Part shown: piece by piece, positions 45,490 to 54,667 of the stretch
Layout: each line of letters begins with the position of its first letter
Numbering within the stretch: position 1 is the stretch's first letter
Source: Blastococcus sp. CPCC 205250
GTDB lineage: Bacteria > Actinomycetota > Actinomycetes > Mycobacteriales > Geodermatophilaceae
Assembly: GCF_019799925.1 (NCBI RefSeq)
Contig: NZ_JABGCG010000003.1
Coordinates: 186,001-250,000 of the forward strand
Direction: 5' to 3'
Length of the DNA stretch: 64,000 nt
Notes under the pieces: generated by a model
Told to the model about the DNA's origin: nothing
The model's database searches: none
What the model saw: only the letters and a program-made list of their open reading frames with translations
Made by a program: the position numbers and the translations under genes

Positions 45490-45540
45490 GCCCCGTCCAG
45501 GGGCTCGTCCCGAGCCCGCGAGGGATCAGGGGGACGGGGC
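45490..45540 (-). repeat. 51-bp hairpin element, copy B (after ftsZ)
   Basis: GCCCCGTCC (45490-45498) pairs with GGACGGGGC (45532-45540), loop 33 nt, with the inner GCTCG-tcc-CGAGC as in copy A (27457-27507). It starts 6 nt after the ftsZ stop, the same spacing as copy A from dnaE. It ends 1 nt before the pgeF start codon, so it could affect pgeF translation. Confidence 0.8.
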
Positions 45541-45546
45541 GCTGGC

Positions 45547-46836
45547 TCACTGGCGCAGGAACTCCGGGATGTCGAGCTCCTCCTCGAAGTCCTCGCTGGA
45601 CAGCGGCCGCCGTCCCCCGGTGCCCGCCGAGGCGGGACCGGAGATGGGCGGCAGCGGCGGGACGGTGATCCCGCCGGCGACCGGCGTCCCCGGGCGGGCG
45701 GGGGCCGCCGCCGGGACCGGCGCCGGGGCGACCGGCGGCGGCGAGCCGACCAGCCGCTCCCCCGTGGCCGCCGGGGCGACCGTGCGGACCGGCTGGGGCG
45801 CCGGGGCCGGCCGCGGGGCCGCCACGGGCGGCGCCGCCGGGATCCCGGTCGCGACCGTGCCGAGGCCGGTGTCCTTGCGCGCGCTGGGCCGGCCGCTGTC
45901 GAAGCCGGCCGCGATCACCGTGACCCGCACCTCGTCACCGAGGGCGTCGTCGATGACGGCGCCGAAGATGATGTTGGCGTCGGCGTGTGCCGCGTCGGAC
46001 ACCAGCGAGGCCGCCTCGTTGATCTCGAACAGGCCCAGGTCCGACCCGCCGGAGATCGAGAGCAGGACGCCGTGGGCGCCCTCCATCGAGGCCTCCAGCA
46101 GCGGGCTGGCGATCGCCTGCTCGGCGGCGAGCAGCGCGCGGTTGTCACCGCGGGCGCTGCCGATGCCCATGAGCGCCGAGCCCGCGCCGGACATGACCGA
46201 CTTGACGTCGGCGAAGTCCAGGTTGATCAGGCCGGGCGTGGTGATCAGGTCGGTGATGCCCTGGACGCCGGACAGCAGCACCTGGTCGGCGGTGCGGAAG
46301 GCGTCCATCACGCTGACGTTGCGGTCGCCGAGCTGCAGCAGCCGGTCGTTGGGGATCACGATGAGCGTGTCGCACTCGTTGCGCAGCTCCTCGATGCCCG
46401 ACTCGGCCTGCACGGCCCGCCGCTTGCCCTCGAAGGAGAACGGGCGGGTGACCACGCCGATGGTGAGCGCGCCGAGCTTGCGGGCGATCGAGGCGACGAC
46501 GGGGGCGCCACCGGTGCCGGTGCCACCACCCTCACCGGCGGTGACGAAGACCATGTCGGCGCCCTTGAGCACCTCCTCGATCTCCTCCCGGTGGTCCTCG
46601 GCGGCCTGCCGCCCGACGTCGGGCTGCGCGCCGGCGCCCAGCCCACGGGTCAGTTCACGGCCGACGTCGAGCTTGACGTCGGCGTCGCTCATCAACAGCG
46701 CCTGCGCGTCGGTGTTGATGGCGATGAACTCGACCCCCTTCAGGCCGACCTCGATCATCCGGTTGACCGCGTTCACCCCGCCGCCGCCGATGCCGACGAC
46801 CTTGATGACCGCGAGGTAGTTGTGCGGAGGTGTCAT
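45547..46836 (-). CDS. ftsZ: Cell division protein FtsZ
   Basis: Tubulin-like GTPase forming the Z ring. 429 residues. The GTP signature GGGTGTGG is at 103-110; [13 protein letters not shown] and NTDAQAL precede it and the T7 loop NLDFADVK follows. A Pro/Ala-rich linker (about 320-405) leads to the C-terminal peptide DIPEFLRQ that binds SepF/FtsW. The ATG at 46836 is preceded by GGGAG; the upstream in-frame start at 46869 lies inside the promoter region. It has its own promoter and is separated from ftsQ by 339 bp. Confidence 0.97.
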   Translation of the reverse strand: MTPPHNYLAVIKVVGIGGGGVNAVNRMIEVGLKGVEFIAINTDAQALLMSDADVKLDVGRELTRGLGAGAQPDVGRQAAEDHREEIEEVLKGADMVFVTAGEGGGTGTGGAPVVASIARKLGALTIGVVTRPFSFEGKRRAVQAESGIEELRNECDTLIVIPNDRLLQLGDRNVSVMDAFRTADQVLLSGVQGITDLITTPGLINLDFADVKSVMSGAGSALMGIGSARGDNRALLAAEQAIASPLLEASMEGAHGVLLSISGGSDLGLFEINEAASLVSDAAHADANIIFGAVIDDALGDEVRVTVIAAGFDSGRPSARKDTGLGTVATGIPAAPPVAAPRPAPAPQPVRTVAPAATGERLVGSPPPVAPAPVPAAAPARPGTPVAGGITVPPLPPISGPASAGTGGRRPLSSEDFEEELDIPEFLRQ

Positions 46837-46865
46837 GTTGGGGCTCCCGACCTCGACCCTCATCC

Positions 46866-46892
46866 TCAAGTTAAGCCTTATAGTTATGTCAA
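46866..46892 (-). promoter_or_regulatory. AT-rich ftsZ promoter island
   Basis: On the minus strand TTGACA (46892-46887) is followed by TAACTATAAGGCTTAACTT, the only AT-rich run of this size in the cluster. TTGACA is a perfect -35; TATAAG or TTAACT are -10-like but closer than 17 nt. So either several promoters overlap or the spacing is non-standard. It lies 30-55 bp before the ftsZ start. Confidence 0.65.
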
Positions 46893-47144
46893 CTGCGTCG
46901 ACGCGGACGAAGTTAGGTGGGGCCAGAGGGGCCTACAAGCACCGCCACCGGACCGGCGTGTCGCATCGGCAGGACCTCACCGACCTCGGGCGACCCGTTG
47001 GTCACATCGGCACCACTGATCGTGACGACCCGCTGCGGATCCGTCTCATGTCGGGCTGCACCGCACGGACACGCCGTCGCCGAGGTCTCCGCAGATCGAA
47101 TTCGCCGCCGGGCGTGTCGCCGGGATGCGCGTGTCGGGTCGTCC

Positions 47145-47162
47145 CGCCCCCCCGTGGGGGCG
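47145..47162 (-). terminator. Hairpin after ftsQ
   Basis: CGCCCCC-ccgt-GGGGGCG, 7-bp stem, 13 nt after the ftsQ stop; no U-tract. It would limit read-through from the mur genes into ftsZ. Confidence 0.45.
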
Positions 47163-47175
47163 CGGCGCGGCAGGG

Positions 47176-47952
47176 TCAGCGCAGGACGACGGCCGAGGGC
47201 GCGCTGACGTCGATCGTCGTCGCGGGCTCGAGACCGCCGGAGGCGAGGTGCCCCAGCAGGGCGACCAGGACGTCGGCCTTCTCGGCGGAGTCCTCGGCGG
47301 TGCCCCACAGCACCGTGGTGCCGTCGGCGAGGGTCAGCGTCACCTCGTTGCCGGAGCGGGCGGCGACGGAGGCAACCTGCGTCCGCACGTCGCGCGGCAG
47401 CTCGACCAGCGCGGCCAGCCCGGCGCGGGTGGCCGGGTCGTCCGGCCCCGGGGAGCGGACGTCGAGCGGCACCACGCCGGCCGGCGGCCGGCCGGTCACG
47501 GTGTCGAACAGCACGCCGCCGGCGTCGACGAGCGAGCGCGTGCCCGCCTGCTCCACGACGGCGACCGGCACCCGCTCCTCCACGGTGACGACCACGGTCT
47601 GCGGCCAGCCCCGCGTCACCTGGACCGAGGCGACCTGCGGCAGCCGGGCGACCCGGGCCGCCGCGGCGTCGGTGTCGACCCGCAGCAGCGGCGTCCCCTC
47701 GGCCACCCCGGCGGCGGCGCGGACCTGCTCCGCGGTGAGCGAGCCGGCGCCGTCCACCCGGACGGTGGAGACGGCCAGCAGCGGGCTGCCCCACACGACC
47801 CACGCGACCACGCCGAGCGCGGCGAGCACCAGGCCGACGCGGACGGCCAGCCGCCGCCGCGGGTCCACCGGCCGCACCCGGCGCGGAGCCCGGCGCGGCG
47901 CCTCGGCGGGGGCGCCACGCGACCGGTCGCGCGTGGTGGCGGCGCGGCTCAC
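47176..47952 (-). CDS. ftsQ: Cell division protein FtsQ
   Basis: Bitopic divisome protein that links FtsL/FtsB-type partners to FtsW/FtsI. 258 residues. A basic cytoplasmic tail (1-35) precedes one membrane helix (about 36-55). The POTRA domain follows (60-130; STVRVDGAGSLTAEQVRAAAGV, then TPLLRVDTDAAAARVARLP), then the FtsQ beta domain (LVDAGGVLFDT). The GTG at 47952 overlaps the murC stop by 4 bp. Confidence 0.94.
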   Translation of the reverse strand: MSRAATTRDRSRGAPAEAPRRAPRRVRPVDPRRRLAVRVGLVLAALGVVAWVVWGSPLLAVSTVRVDGAGSLTAEQVRAAAGVAEGTPLLRVDTDAAAARVARLPQVASVQVTRGWPQTVVVTVEERVPVAVVEQAGTRSLVDAGGVLFDTVTGRPPAGVVPLDVRSPGPDDPATRAGLAALVELPRDVRTQVASVAARSGNEVTLTLADGTTVLWGTAEDSAEKADVLVALLGHLASGGLEPATTIDVSAPSAVVLR

Positions 47953-49433
47953 CGGTCCGGGGCCGGGCTGCCGGACGGCGGGGCCGGGCTGCCGGACGGC
48001 GGGGCCGGCTCGGCGTCCCTCGCGCTCAGGGCCGCGAGCACCTCGGGACCGACCATCGACACGTTGCCCGCGCCCATGGTGATGACCAGGTCGCCGGGCC
48101 TTGCCCGCTGCGCCAGGGCCGGCGCGGTCGCCGACCAGGACGGCTCGAAGTGCACGCTCCCGGTGGGCAGCGGCACGGCCTCGGCGACCATCGCCCCGGT
48201 CACGCCCGGGACCGGGTCCTCGCGCGCGCCGTACACGTCCATGACGACGACCTCGTCGGCCAGGCCGAGCGCGTCGCCGAAGCCGGCGGCGAACTCCCGC
48301 GTCCGGCTGTACAGGTGCGGCTGGAAGGCGACGACGACGCGCCCCTCCCCCGCCACCGCCCGGGCGGCGCGCAGCTGGGCACGGACCTCGGTCGGGTGGT
48401 GGGCGTAGTCGTCGTAGACCCGGACGCCGCCGGCGACGCCCTTGAGCTCGAAGCGGCGGTGCACGCCGCCGAAGCGGCCCAGCCCGGCGATCAGCCCGTC
48501 GGCGGGCAGCCCGAGCTCCAGGCCGGCCAGCAGCGCCGCGGCGCTGTTGCGGGCCATGTGCTCGCCGGGGACGCGGATGACGACCCGCCCCAGCACCTCG
48601 CCGTCCAGCACCGCGGTCCACGCCGTGGTCTCGCTGCCCACCTCGACGTCGACCAGGCGCAGGTCCGCGCCGGCGGTCGTGCCGTAGGTGCGGGTCCGCG
48701 CCGCGGTCGGCACGTCGCGCAGCCGGGCCGCGCCGGGGTCGTCGGCGCACAGGACGACGAACCCGGCCGGGTCCACCGTGCCGAGGAAGCGGTCGAAGGC
48801 CTCCTCCACCGCGGCGAGGTCGCCGTAGTTGTCGAGGTGGTCGGCCTCGACGTTGGTGACGATCGCGCCGAAGGGGGCCAGCAGCAGGAAGGAGCGGTCG
48901 CTCTCGTCGGCCTCGGCGAGGAAGACGTCGCCCCCGCCGGCGTGGGCGTTGCTGCCCGACTCGTTGAGGTCGCCGCCGATGGCGAAGGAGGGGTCGACGC
49001 CGCAGGCCTGCACCGCGACGGTGAGCATCGACGTGGTCGAGGTCTTGCCGTGGGTGCCGGCGACCGCGACGCTGCGCCGGCCCGCCATGACCGCGGCCAG
49101 CGCCACCGCCCGGGGCAGCACGCGCAGCCCCCGCTCGCGGGCGGCGGCCAGCTCCGGGTTGTCCTCCCGGATCGCGGTGGAGACGACGACCGTGTCGGCG
49201 TCGGCCACGTTCTCGGCCGCGTGCCCGAGGGCCACCTGCGCGCCCAGCGCCCGCAGGGCCAGCAGCGTGGGGGTGTCCCGCCGGTCGCTGCCCGAGACGC
49301 GCACCCCGCGGGCCAGCATGATCCGCGCGATGCCGCTCATCCCGGCCCCGCCGATGCCGACGAAGTGCACGGCGCCCAGTTCGGCCAGTCCGGGGATCGG
49401 GTCCTTCCAGGCCGCGACCGCGGCGGCGCTCAC
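47949..49433 (-). CDS. murC: UDP-N-acetylmuramate--L-alanine ligase
   Basis: Adds L-alanine to UDP-MurNAc, first amino acid of the stem peptide. 494 residues. UDP-binding [13 protein letters not shown] (24-36), ATP loop GTHGKT (126-131), ADESDRSF, and the C-terminal [10 protein letters not shown] are intact. The tail ends in two exact PPSGSPA heptapeptide repeats coded by a 21-bp tandem duplication (about 47958-48005). The GTG at 49433 overlaps murG by 4 bp. Confidence 0.97.
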   Translation of the reverse strand: MSAAAVAAWKDPIPGLAELGAVHFVGIGGAGMSGIARIMLARGVRVSGSDRRDTPTLLALRALGAQVALGHAAENVADADTVVVSTAIREDNPELAAARERGLRVLPRAVALAAVMAGRRSVAVAGTHGKTSTTSMLTVAVQACGVDPSFAIGGDLNESGSNAHAGGGDVFLAEADESDRSFLLLAPFGAIVTNVEADHLDNYGDLAAVEEAFDRFLGTVDPAGFVVLCADDPGAARLRDVPTAARTRTYGTTAGADLRLVDVEVGSETTAWTAVLDGEVLGRVVIRVPGEHMARNSAAALLAGLELGLPADGLIAGLGRFGGVHRRFELKGVAGGVRVYDDYAHHPTEVRAQLRAARAVAGEGRVVVAFQPHLYSRTREFAAGFGDALGLADEVVVMDVYGAREDPVPGVTGAMVAEAVPLPTGSVHFEPSWSATAPALAQRARPGDLVITMGAGNVSMVGPEVLAALSARDAEPAPPSGSPAPPSGSPAPDR

Positions 49434-50560
49434 CTCGCCACCTCCAGCACGATGTCGGCCAGCCGCTCGTCGGCGTCGGGCACCCCGGCCGCCGCGGCGT
49501 GCGCGGCGTACCCGGCCAGGGCGGCGGGGTCGGCCAGCAACGGGACCAGGTGCTCGCCGATCCAGGCCGGCGACAGGTCGGCGTCCTCCACGAGCAGCCC
49601 TCCCCCGGCCTCCACGACGGGCAGCGCGTTGCGCCGCTGCTCGCCGTTCCCGATGGGCAGCGGCACGAACGCCGCGGGCAGCCCGACGGCCGACAGCTCG
49701 GCCACGGTCACCGCCCCTGCCCGGCAGAGTGCCAGGTCCGCGGCGGCGTAGGCGAGGTCCATGCGCTCCAGGTAGTCGACCACGACGTAGGGCGGCTGCC
49801 CCGCCGGGCGGGCGGGCACGGCGACGTCGGTGTTCTTGGGCCCGCGGGCGTGCAGGACCTGCACGCCCGCGGCGGTGAGCGCGTCGGCGGCGCCGACGGC
49901 GGCTCGGTTGAGCGAGGCCGCCCCCTGCGAGCCGCCGAAGACCAGCAGCGTCGGGCGGTCCGCGTCCAGGCCGAAGGCGGCGCGGGCCTCGGCGCGGCGC
50001 GCAGGGCGGTCCAGCGAGCTGATCGCGGTGCGCAGCGGCATGCCGACGTGCTCCCCGCGGCGCAGGGGCGTGTCCGGCACCGTGACGGCGACGCGCGCGG
50101 CGATCCGGGCGCCGATGCGGTTGGCCAGTCCCGGCAGGGCGTTCTGCTCGTGCACGACCACCGGGACGCCCGGGCGGCCGCGCCGGCCGCGCGCCGCGAG
50201 GTAGGCCGGCAGGGCCACGTACCCGCCGAAGCCGACGACGACGTCGGCGGACAGCTCGTCGAGCAGGGCTCGGGTCTCCCGTACCGCCGCCCGGACCCGG
50301 CCGGGCACCCGCAGCAGGTCCGGCGTCGGCTTGCGGGGCAGCGGCACCGGGGGGATCAGCCGCAGGTCGTAGCCGCGGGCGGGCACCAGCCTCGTCTCCA
50401 TCCCGCGCGCGGTGCCCAGGCAGGTGACGCGCACGCCGCCAGGAACCGCGCCGGACCGGCGCAGCAGGGCGTCGGCCAGGGCGAGCATCGGCTCGATGTG
50501 GCCGCCGGTGCCGCCGCCGGCGAGGACGACGCTCACCGGGCGGCCCGGGGTCGGGCTCAC
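49430..50560 (-). CDS. murG: Lipid II synthase (UDP-GlcNAc transferase)
   Basis: Adds GlcNAc to lipid I on the inner membrane face. 376 residues, GT-B fold. The GGGTGGH loop is at 15-21; [39 protein letters not shown] and the UDP-GlcNAc site [22 protein letters not shown] are complete. The GTG at 50560 overlaps ftsW by 4 bp. Confidence 0.97.
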   Translation of the reverse strand: MSPTPGRPVSVVLAGGGTGGHIEPMLALADALLRRSGAVPGGVRVTCLGTARGMETRLVPARGYDLRLIPPVPLPRKPTPDLLRVPGRVRAAVRETRALLDELSADVVVGFGGYVALPAYLAARGRRGRPGVPVVVHEQNALPGLANRIGARIAARVAVTVPDTPLRRGEHVGMPLRTAISSLDRPARRAEARAAFGLDADRPTLLVFGGSQGAASLNRAAVGAADALTAAGVQVLHARGPKNTDVAVPARPAGQPPYVVVDYLERMDLAYAAADLALCRAGAVTVAELSAVGLPAAFVPLPIGNGEQRRNALPVVEAGGGLLVEDADLSPAWIGEHLVPLLADPAALAGYAAHAAAAGVPDADERLADIVLEVAR

Positions 50561-52101
50561 CGGGGCCGCCGCGGGACGTCGGGGGCCGCCGCGCGCGCCC
50601 GGGGCGGCGGCTGCCGGCGGGCGTCGGCGGCGCGCTGCCGGTCGGTGGCCGGGCGCCGGTCGCGGGGTGCCGGGACGCGCTCGCGTGACGCGCGGGCGCC
50701 GGGGGGCGCAGGCGGGACGCGCAGGACCGTCCGGGCGCCGCTGCCCTGGCCCCGGCGGGCGGGCTCCGGCTCGGCCACCGGACGCCGCCGGCTGCGGGTG
50801 CGCACGGGGTCCACGGCGTGCGCCGGGACCGGCAGCAGCAGCCGGGCCAGCCGGCCGCTCTCGCGCTGCCGCTGGTACTCGATGGCCTCGGGCTCCGACC
50901 GCGCGAAGCGGATGAGCAGGCCGACGATGAACAGGGTGAGCACCAGCGACGTGCCACCGGCCGAGACCAGCGGCAGCGTCACCCCGGTCACCGGACCCAG
51001 ACCCACCACGTACCCCATGTTCATGGCCGCCTGCCCGACCAGCCACACGGTGATGGCGACGCTGGCCAGCTGGACGAAGCGGTCGGCCGAGCGGCGGGCG
51101 ATGCGGAAGCCGGCCGCGGCCAGCACGCCGTAGAGCGCGACGACGACGAGGCAGCCGAGGAAGCCCAGCTCCTCGCCGATGATCGCGAAGATGTAGTCGG
51201 ACTCGGCCTCGGGCAGCAGGTTCCACTTCATCGCGCTGTTGCCCAGGCCCACGCCCCAGAAGCCGCCGGTGGCCAGCGCGTAGAAGCCGCGGATGGCCTG
51301 GAACCCGGAGTCGGTCGGGTCGGCGAACGGGTCGAGGAACGACGTCCACCGCTCCAGGCGGTAGGGAGCGACGATCACCAGCGCGACGACGGCGGCCAGG
51401 CCGGCCCCGGCCATGGCCAGCCACACCCGCCACGGGGCGCCGGCGGCCAGCAGCAGGCCGCACAGGACCAGGCCGAGGGTGACCGTGGCGCCGAAGTCGG
51501 GCTCGAGCATGAGCAGGCCGCACATGAGCAGGAAGACCGGGACCAGCGGCACCAGCAGGCTCTTCACGGTCAGGTAGCTCGACCGCAGGGCGAGCACGTG
51601 CGCGCCCCACAGGGCCAGCACCAGCTTCGCCACCTCGGAGGGCTGGAAGTTGGTGAAGCCCAGGTCGAACCACGCCCGCGAACCGTTGAGCTCCGTGCCG
51701 ATCCCGGGGATGGCGACGAGCAGCAGCAGCGCCAGGGCGACCCGCAGCGCGGTGGGCGCCAGCCGCCGCAGCACAGCCGTCGGCAGCCGCACGGCGACCA
51801 GCAGGGCGCCCAGGCCGATGACGGCGAACACCACCTGGTCCACGCCGGGGCGCCACGCGGGCTGGTCGGCCAGCGCCGCCTCGATGGCGGAGGCCGAGAA
51901 CACCATGACCAGGCCGATCGCCAGCAGCATGCCGGCGGCGCCGATCACGAGGTGGCAGCTGGTCATCGGGCCGTCGAGCCAGCCGGGCAGCGCGACCGAG
52001 AGCCGGCGGCGGCTCGCGGCCGGGCCGGTCCGGGGTGCCGGGGCGGGGGCCGCCGCCGGGCGGGCACGGCCGGCGGGCGCCCGTCGTGCGGTGGGGTCCA
52101 T
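50557..52101 (-). CDS. ftsW: Septal peptidoglycan polymerase FtsW
   Basis: SEDS glycosyltransferase working with FtsI. 514 residues. About 45 basic/proline-rich residues precede ten membrane helices. [22 protein letters not shown], the long extracellular loop with [34 protein letters not shown], and the terminal [23 protein letters not shown] mark the family. A 125-residue basic Arg/Pro-rich tail follows, unusually long. The ATG start is at 52101. In most dcw clusters murD would lie just upstream; here only 92 bp separate it from mraY. Confidence 0.96.
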   Translation of the reverse strand: MDPTARRAPAGRARPAAAPAPAPRTGPAASRRRLSVALPGWLDGPMTSCHLVIGAAGMLLAIGLVMVFSASAIEAALADQPAWRPGVDQVVFAVIGLGALLVAVRLPTAVLRRLAPTALRVALALLLLVAIPGIGTELNGSRAWFDLGFTNFQPSEVAKLVLALWGAHVLALRSSYLTVKSLLVPLVPVFLLMCGLLMLEPDFGATVTLGLVLCGLLLAAGAPWRVWLAMAGAGLAAVVALVIVAPYRLERWTSFLDPFADPTDSGFQAIRGFYALATGGFWGVGLGNSAMKWNLLPEAESDYIFAIIGEELGFLGCLVVVALYGVLAAAGFRIARRSADRFVQLASVAITVWLVGQAAMNMGYVVGLGPVTGVTLPLVSAGGTSLVLTLFIVGLLIRFARSEPEAIEYQRQRESGRLARLLLPVPAHAVDPVRTRSRRRPVAEPEPARRGQGSGARTVLRVPPAPPGARASRERVPAPRDRRPATDRQRAADARRQPPPRARAAAPDVPRRPR

Positions 52102-52193
52102 CCCGACATCGTCGCCGCTGGTCGCCGTCCGGGCCGGGAGCGCACGGGCGTGTCGCGTGGGTGGCGAGTGACCCACGTGACCGGGAGCGCGGC
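52102..52193. other. Short gap where murD is expected
   Basis: Only 92 bp lie between the mraY stop and the ftsW start, with no trace of a murD reading frame. All other dcw genes are in the canonical order. Confidence 0.8.
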
Positions 52194-53273
52194 TCACAGG
52201 CCGGTGAACGACAGCCAGTCGGCGTAGAACAGGCCCAGCCCGAAGGCCACGGCCATGCCGGTGACGAGCCAGAACCGCACGATGACGGTGTTCTCCGTCC
52301 AGCCGGCGAGCTCGAAGTGGTGGTGCAGCGGCGCCATCCGGAACACCCGGCGGCGGGTGGCGCGGAAGAAGGCCACCTGGATGACCACCGACAGCGTCAC
52401 GGCGACGAAGAGCCCGCCGAGGACCACCAGGAGCAGCTCGGTCCGGGTGACGATCGCCAGTCCCGACATCAGGCCGCCCAGGGCCAGCGAGCCGGTGTCG
52501 CCCATGAAGATCTTGGCCGGGCTGGTGTTCCACCACAGGAACCCGAGGCAGGCGCCCATCGCGGCGACCGCGACGAGGGTGGCGTCCAGCGGGTCGCGGA
52601 CCTCGTAGCAGCCCTCGACCGCCGCCGTCGTCGCGCAGTCGTGGGTGAACTGCCAGAACGAGATGACGACGTAGGAGCCGAACACCATCGCCGAGGCGCC
52701 GGCGGCCAGGCCGTCGAGCCCGTCGGTGAGGTTCACCGCGTTGGAGAACCCGGCGATGAACAGGTAGGCGAGGACGACGAACAGGATCGGCCCGAGCGCG
52801 AGCGGGGCGATGTCGCGGACGTAGGAGACCGTCGTCGACGCCGGGGTGACCCCGTCGGAGGGGAAGTTCATCGCCAGGATCGCGAACGTCAGCCCCACCA
52901 CGAGCTGCCCGACCAGCTTCGCCGTCTTGTTCAGCCCCAGGCTGCGGCGGTAGCGGATCTTGAGGTAGTCGTCGAGGAAGCCGACGGTGCCCAGGCCGAC
53001 CATGAGGAACAGCAGCAGCAGCCCGGTGGCGGTGACCCCGCGCCCGGGCTGGCCGAGCAGGAACAGGTGCGCGATCAGGTAGCCGCCGACGGTGGCCCCG
53101 ACGATGACGGTGCCGCCCATCGTGGGCGTGCCCTTCTTCGACAGGTGCGTCTCGGGGCCGTCGTCGCGGATCTCCTGGCCGAAGCCGAGCCGGCGGAACC
53201 GGTGCACGGCCAGCGGCGTCGCCAGGATCGAGATGATCAGCCCGAAGGCCCCGGCGATGAGGACCGACTTCAC
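52194..53273 (-). CDS. mraY: Phospho-MurNAc-pentapeptide transferase (lipid I synthase)
   Basis: Moves phospho-MurNAc-pentapeptide onto undecaprenyl phosphate. 359 residues, ten membrane helices. The Mg/catalytic aspartates lie in [23 protein letters not shown] and [25 protein letters not shown] and HHHFELAGW are also complete. The GTG start overlaps the murF stop by 4 bp. Confidence 0.97.
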   Translation of the reverse strand: MKSVLIAGAFGLIISILATPLAVHRFRRLGFGQEIRDDGPETHLSKKGTPTMGGTVIVGATVGGYLIAHLFLLGQPGRGVTATGLLLLFLMVGLGTVGFLDDYLKIRYRRSLGLNKTAKLVGQLVVGLTFAILAMNFPSDGVTPASTTVSYVRDIAPLALGPILFVVLAYLFIAGFSNAVNLTDGLDGLAAGASAMVFGSYVVISFWQFTHDCATTAAVEGCYEVRDPLDATLVAVAAMGACLGFLWWNTSPAKIFMGDTGSLALGGLMSGLAIVTRTELLLVVLGGLFVAVTLSVVIQVAFFRATRRRVFRMAPLHHHFELAGWTENTVIVRFWLVTGMAVAFGLGLFYADWLSFTGL

Positions 53274-54667
53274 GCGGCCGTCCCGTCGGCCAGGAGGTCG
53301 GCGGCGAGCAGCTCGAGCCCGTAGGCACGGCTGGCCTTGACCAGCACCACGTCGCCGGGCACGAGGACCTCCGTCAGCAGCGCGCGGGCGGCAGCCCGGT
53401 CCGGCACGTGCACCGACCCCTCTCCGTCCCGGGCGCCCGCGGCGCGGGCCCCGGTCGCTATCCCTACCGCATCGGGGCCCACGGCCACGATCACATCGAC
53501 CCCGGCGGCGACCGCGTCGCGGCCGAGCCGCTCGTGCTCGGCGGCAGCTCCCGGGCCCAGCTCCCCCATCGCCCCGAGGACGGCGACGCGGCGGGTGCCC
53601 GCCATCCCGGTGAGCGCTGCGAGCGCGGCCCGCATGGACTCGGGGTTGGCGTTGTAGGCGTCGTTGACCACGACCACCCCGTCGGCCCGGCGGGTGACCT
53701 CCATGCGCCAGCGGCTGCGCACCTCCGCCGCCGACAGCGCCGCGGCGACCGCGGCCGGGGTCATGCCCGCGGCCAGCGCCGCCCCGGCGGCCGACAGTGC
53801 GTTGGCCACCTGGTGCTCGCCGACCACCTGCAGCACGACCGGGTGCTCCTCCCCGCCGGCGACGAGGGTGAACGAGGCCCGGCCCTCGCCGTCGACGCGG
53901 ACCCCGGCGGCGCGCACCCCGGCGTCCGCGCCGCGCCCGGTGGTGACCACCCGGGCACGGGTGCGGGAGGCCATCGCGGCGACCCGCGCGTCGTCGGCGT
54001 TGAGGACGGCGGTGCCGTCCTCCGGCAGCGCCTCCACCAGCTCCCCCTTGGCCCGCGCGGTGCCCTCCGGGGAGCCGAACTCCCCGAGGTGCGCGGAGCC
54101 GACGTTGAGGACGACGCCGATCCGCGGCCGGGCGACCGCGCAGAGCCGGGCGATGTGGCCGGGCCCGCGGGCGCCCATCTCCAGGACCAGGTACCGGGTG
54201 GCGGCGTCGGCGGACAGGACGGTCAGGGGCAGGCCGATGTCGTTGTTGAACGACCCGGGGGGGCTCACCGTGGGGCCGGCCGCGGCCAGCACCTGGCCGA
54301 GCAGGTCCTTGGTGGAGGTCTTGCCGGATGACCCGGTGATGCCGAGCGTGACCAGGCCGGCCTCGACCAGCCGGGCGTGCACGGCGGCGGCCAGCCGGCC
54401 GAGGGCCACGACGGCGTCGTCGACGACGACGCAGGGCAGCGCGTCGTCGGGCCGCGTGGCCAGCGCGGCGACGGCACCGGCGGCGGCCGCGACGCCGAGG
54501 AAGTCGTGCCCGTCGACCCGCTCGCCGGGCAGGGCCACGAACAGGTCGCCGGGGGCCACGGTGCGCGAGTCGATGGTGACGCTGCCGGTCACGGTCGCGT
54601 CGGGCGCGCCGGCGGCGAGCCGCCCGCCGACCGCCTCGGCGACCTCGGCCAGGGTCAGGGCGATCAC
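53270..54667 (-). CDS. murF: UDP-MurNAc-tripeptide--D-Ala-D-Ala ligase
   Basis: Adds D-Ala-D-Ala to complete the pentapeptide. 465 residues, three-domain Mur ligase. The N-terminal TIDSRTVAPGDLFVALPGERVDGHDF is MurE/MurF type; ATP loop GSSGKTST at 112-119; SFNNDIGLPLTVL and the MurF-specific NDAYNANPESMRAAL identify it and exclude MurD. GTG start, overlapping murE by 4 bp. Confidence 0.97.
   Translation of the reverse strand: MIALTLAEVAEAVGGRLAAGAPDATVTGSVTIDSRTVAPGDLFVALPGERVDGHDFLGVAAAAGAVAALATRPDDALPCVVVDDAVVALGRLAAAVHARLVEAGLVTLGITGSSGKTSTKDLLGQVLAAAGPTVSPPGSFNNDIGLPLTVLSADAATRYLVLEMGARGPGHIARLCAVARPRIGVVLNVGSAHLGEFGSPEGTARAKGELVEALPEDGTAVLNADDARVAAMASRTRARVVTTGRGADAGVRAAGVRVDGEGRASFTLVAGGEEHPVVLQVVGEHQVANALSAAGAALAAGMTPAAVAAALSAAEVRSRWRMEVTRRADGVVVVNDAYNANPESMRAALAALTGMAGTRRVAVLGAMGELGPGAAAEHERLGRDAVAAGVDVIVAVGPDAVGIATGARAAGARDGEGSVHVPDRAAARALLTEVLVPGDVVLVKASRAYGLELLAADLLADGTAA

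Larger units (their letters stand above)
46837..47175. other. ftsQ-ftsZ intergenic region
   Basis: 339 bp without a gene. Next to ftsQ is a GC hairpin; next to ftsZ is an unusually AT-rich promoter island (46866-46892). The middle 200 bp shows no clear structure. Confidence 0.6.

Noticed and set aside
46920..47140. Small RNA or short gene between ftsQ and ftsZ
   Set aside because: No promoter, coding bias or conserved structure could be recognised in the middle of the gap.
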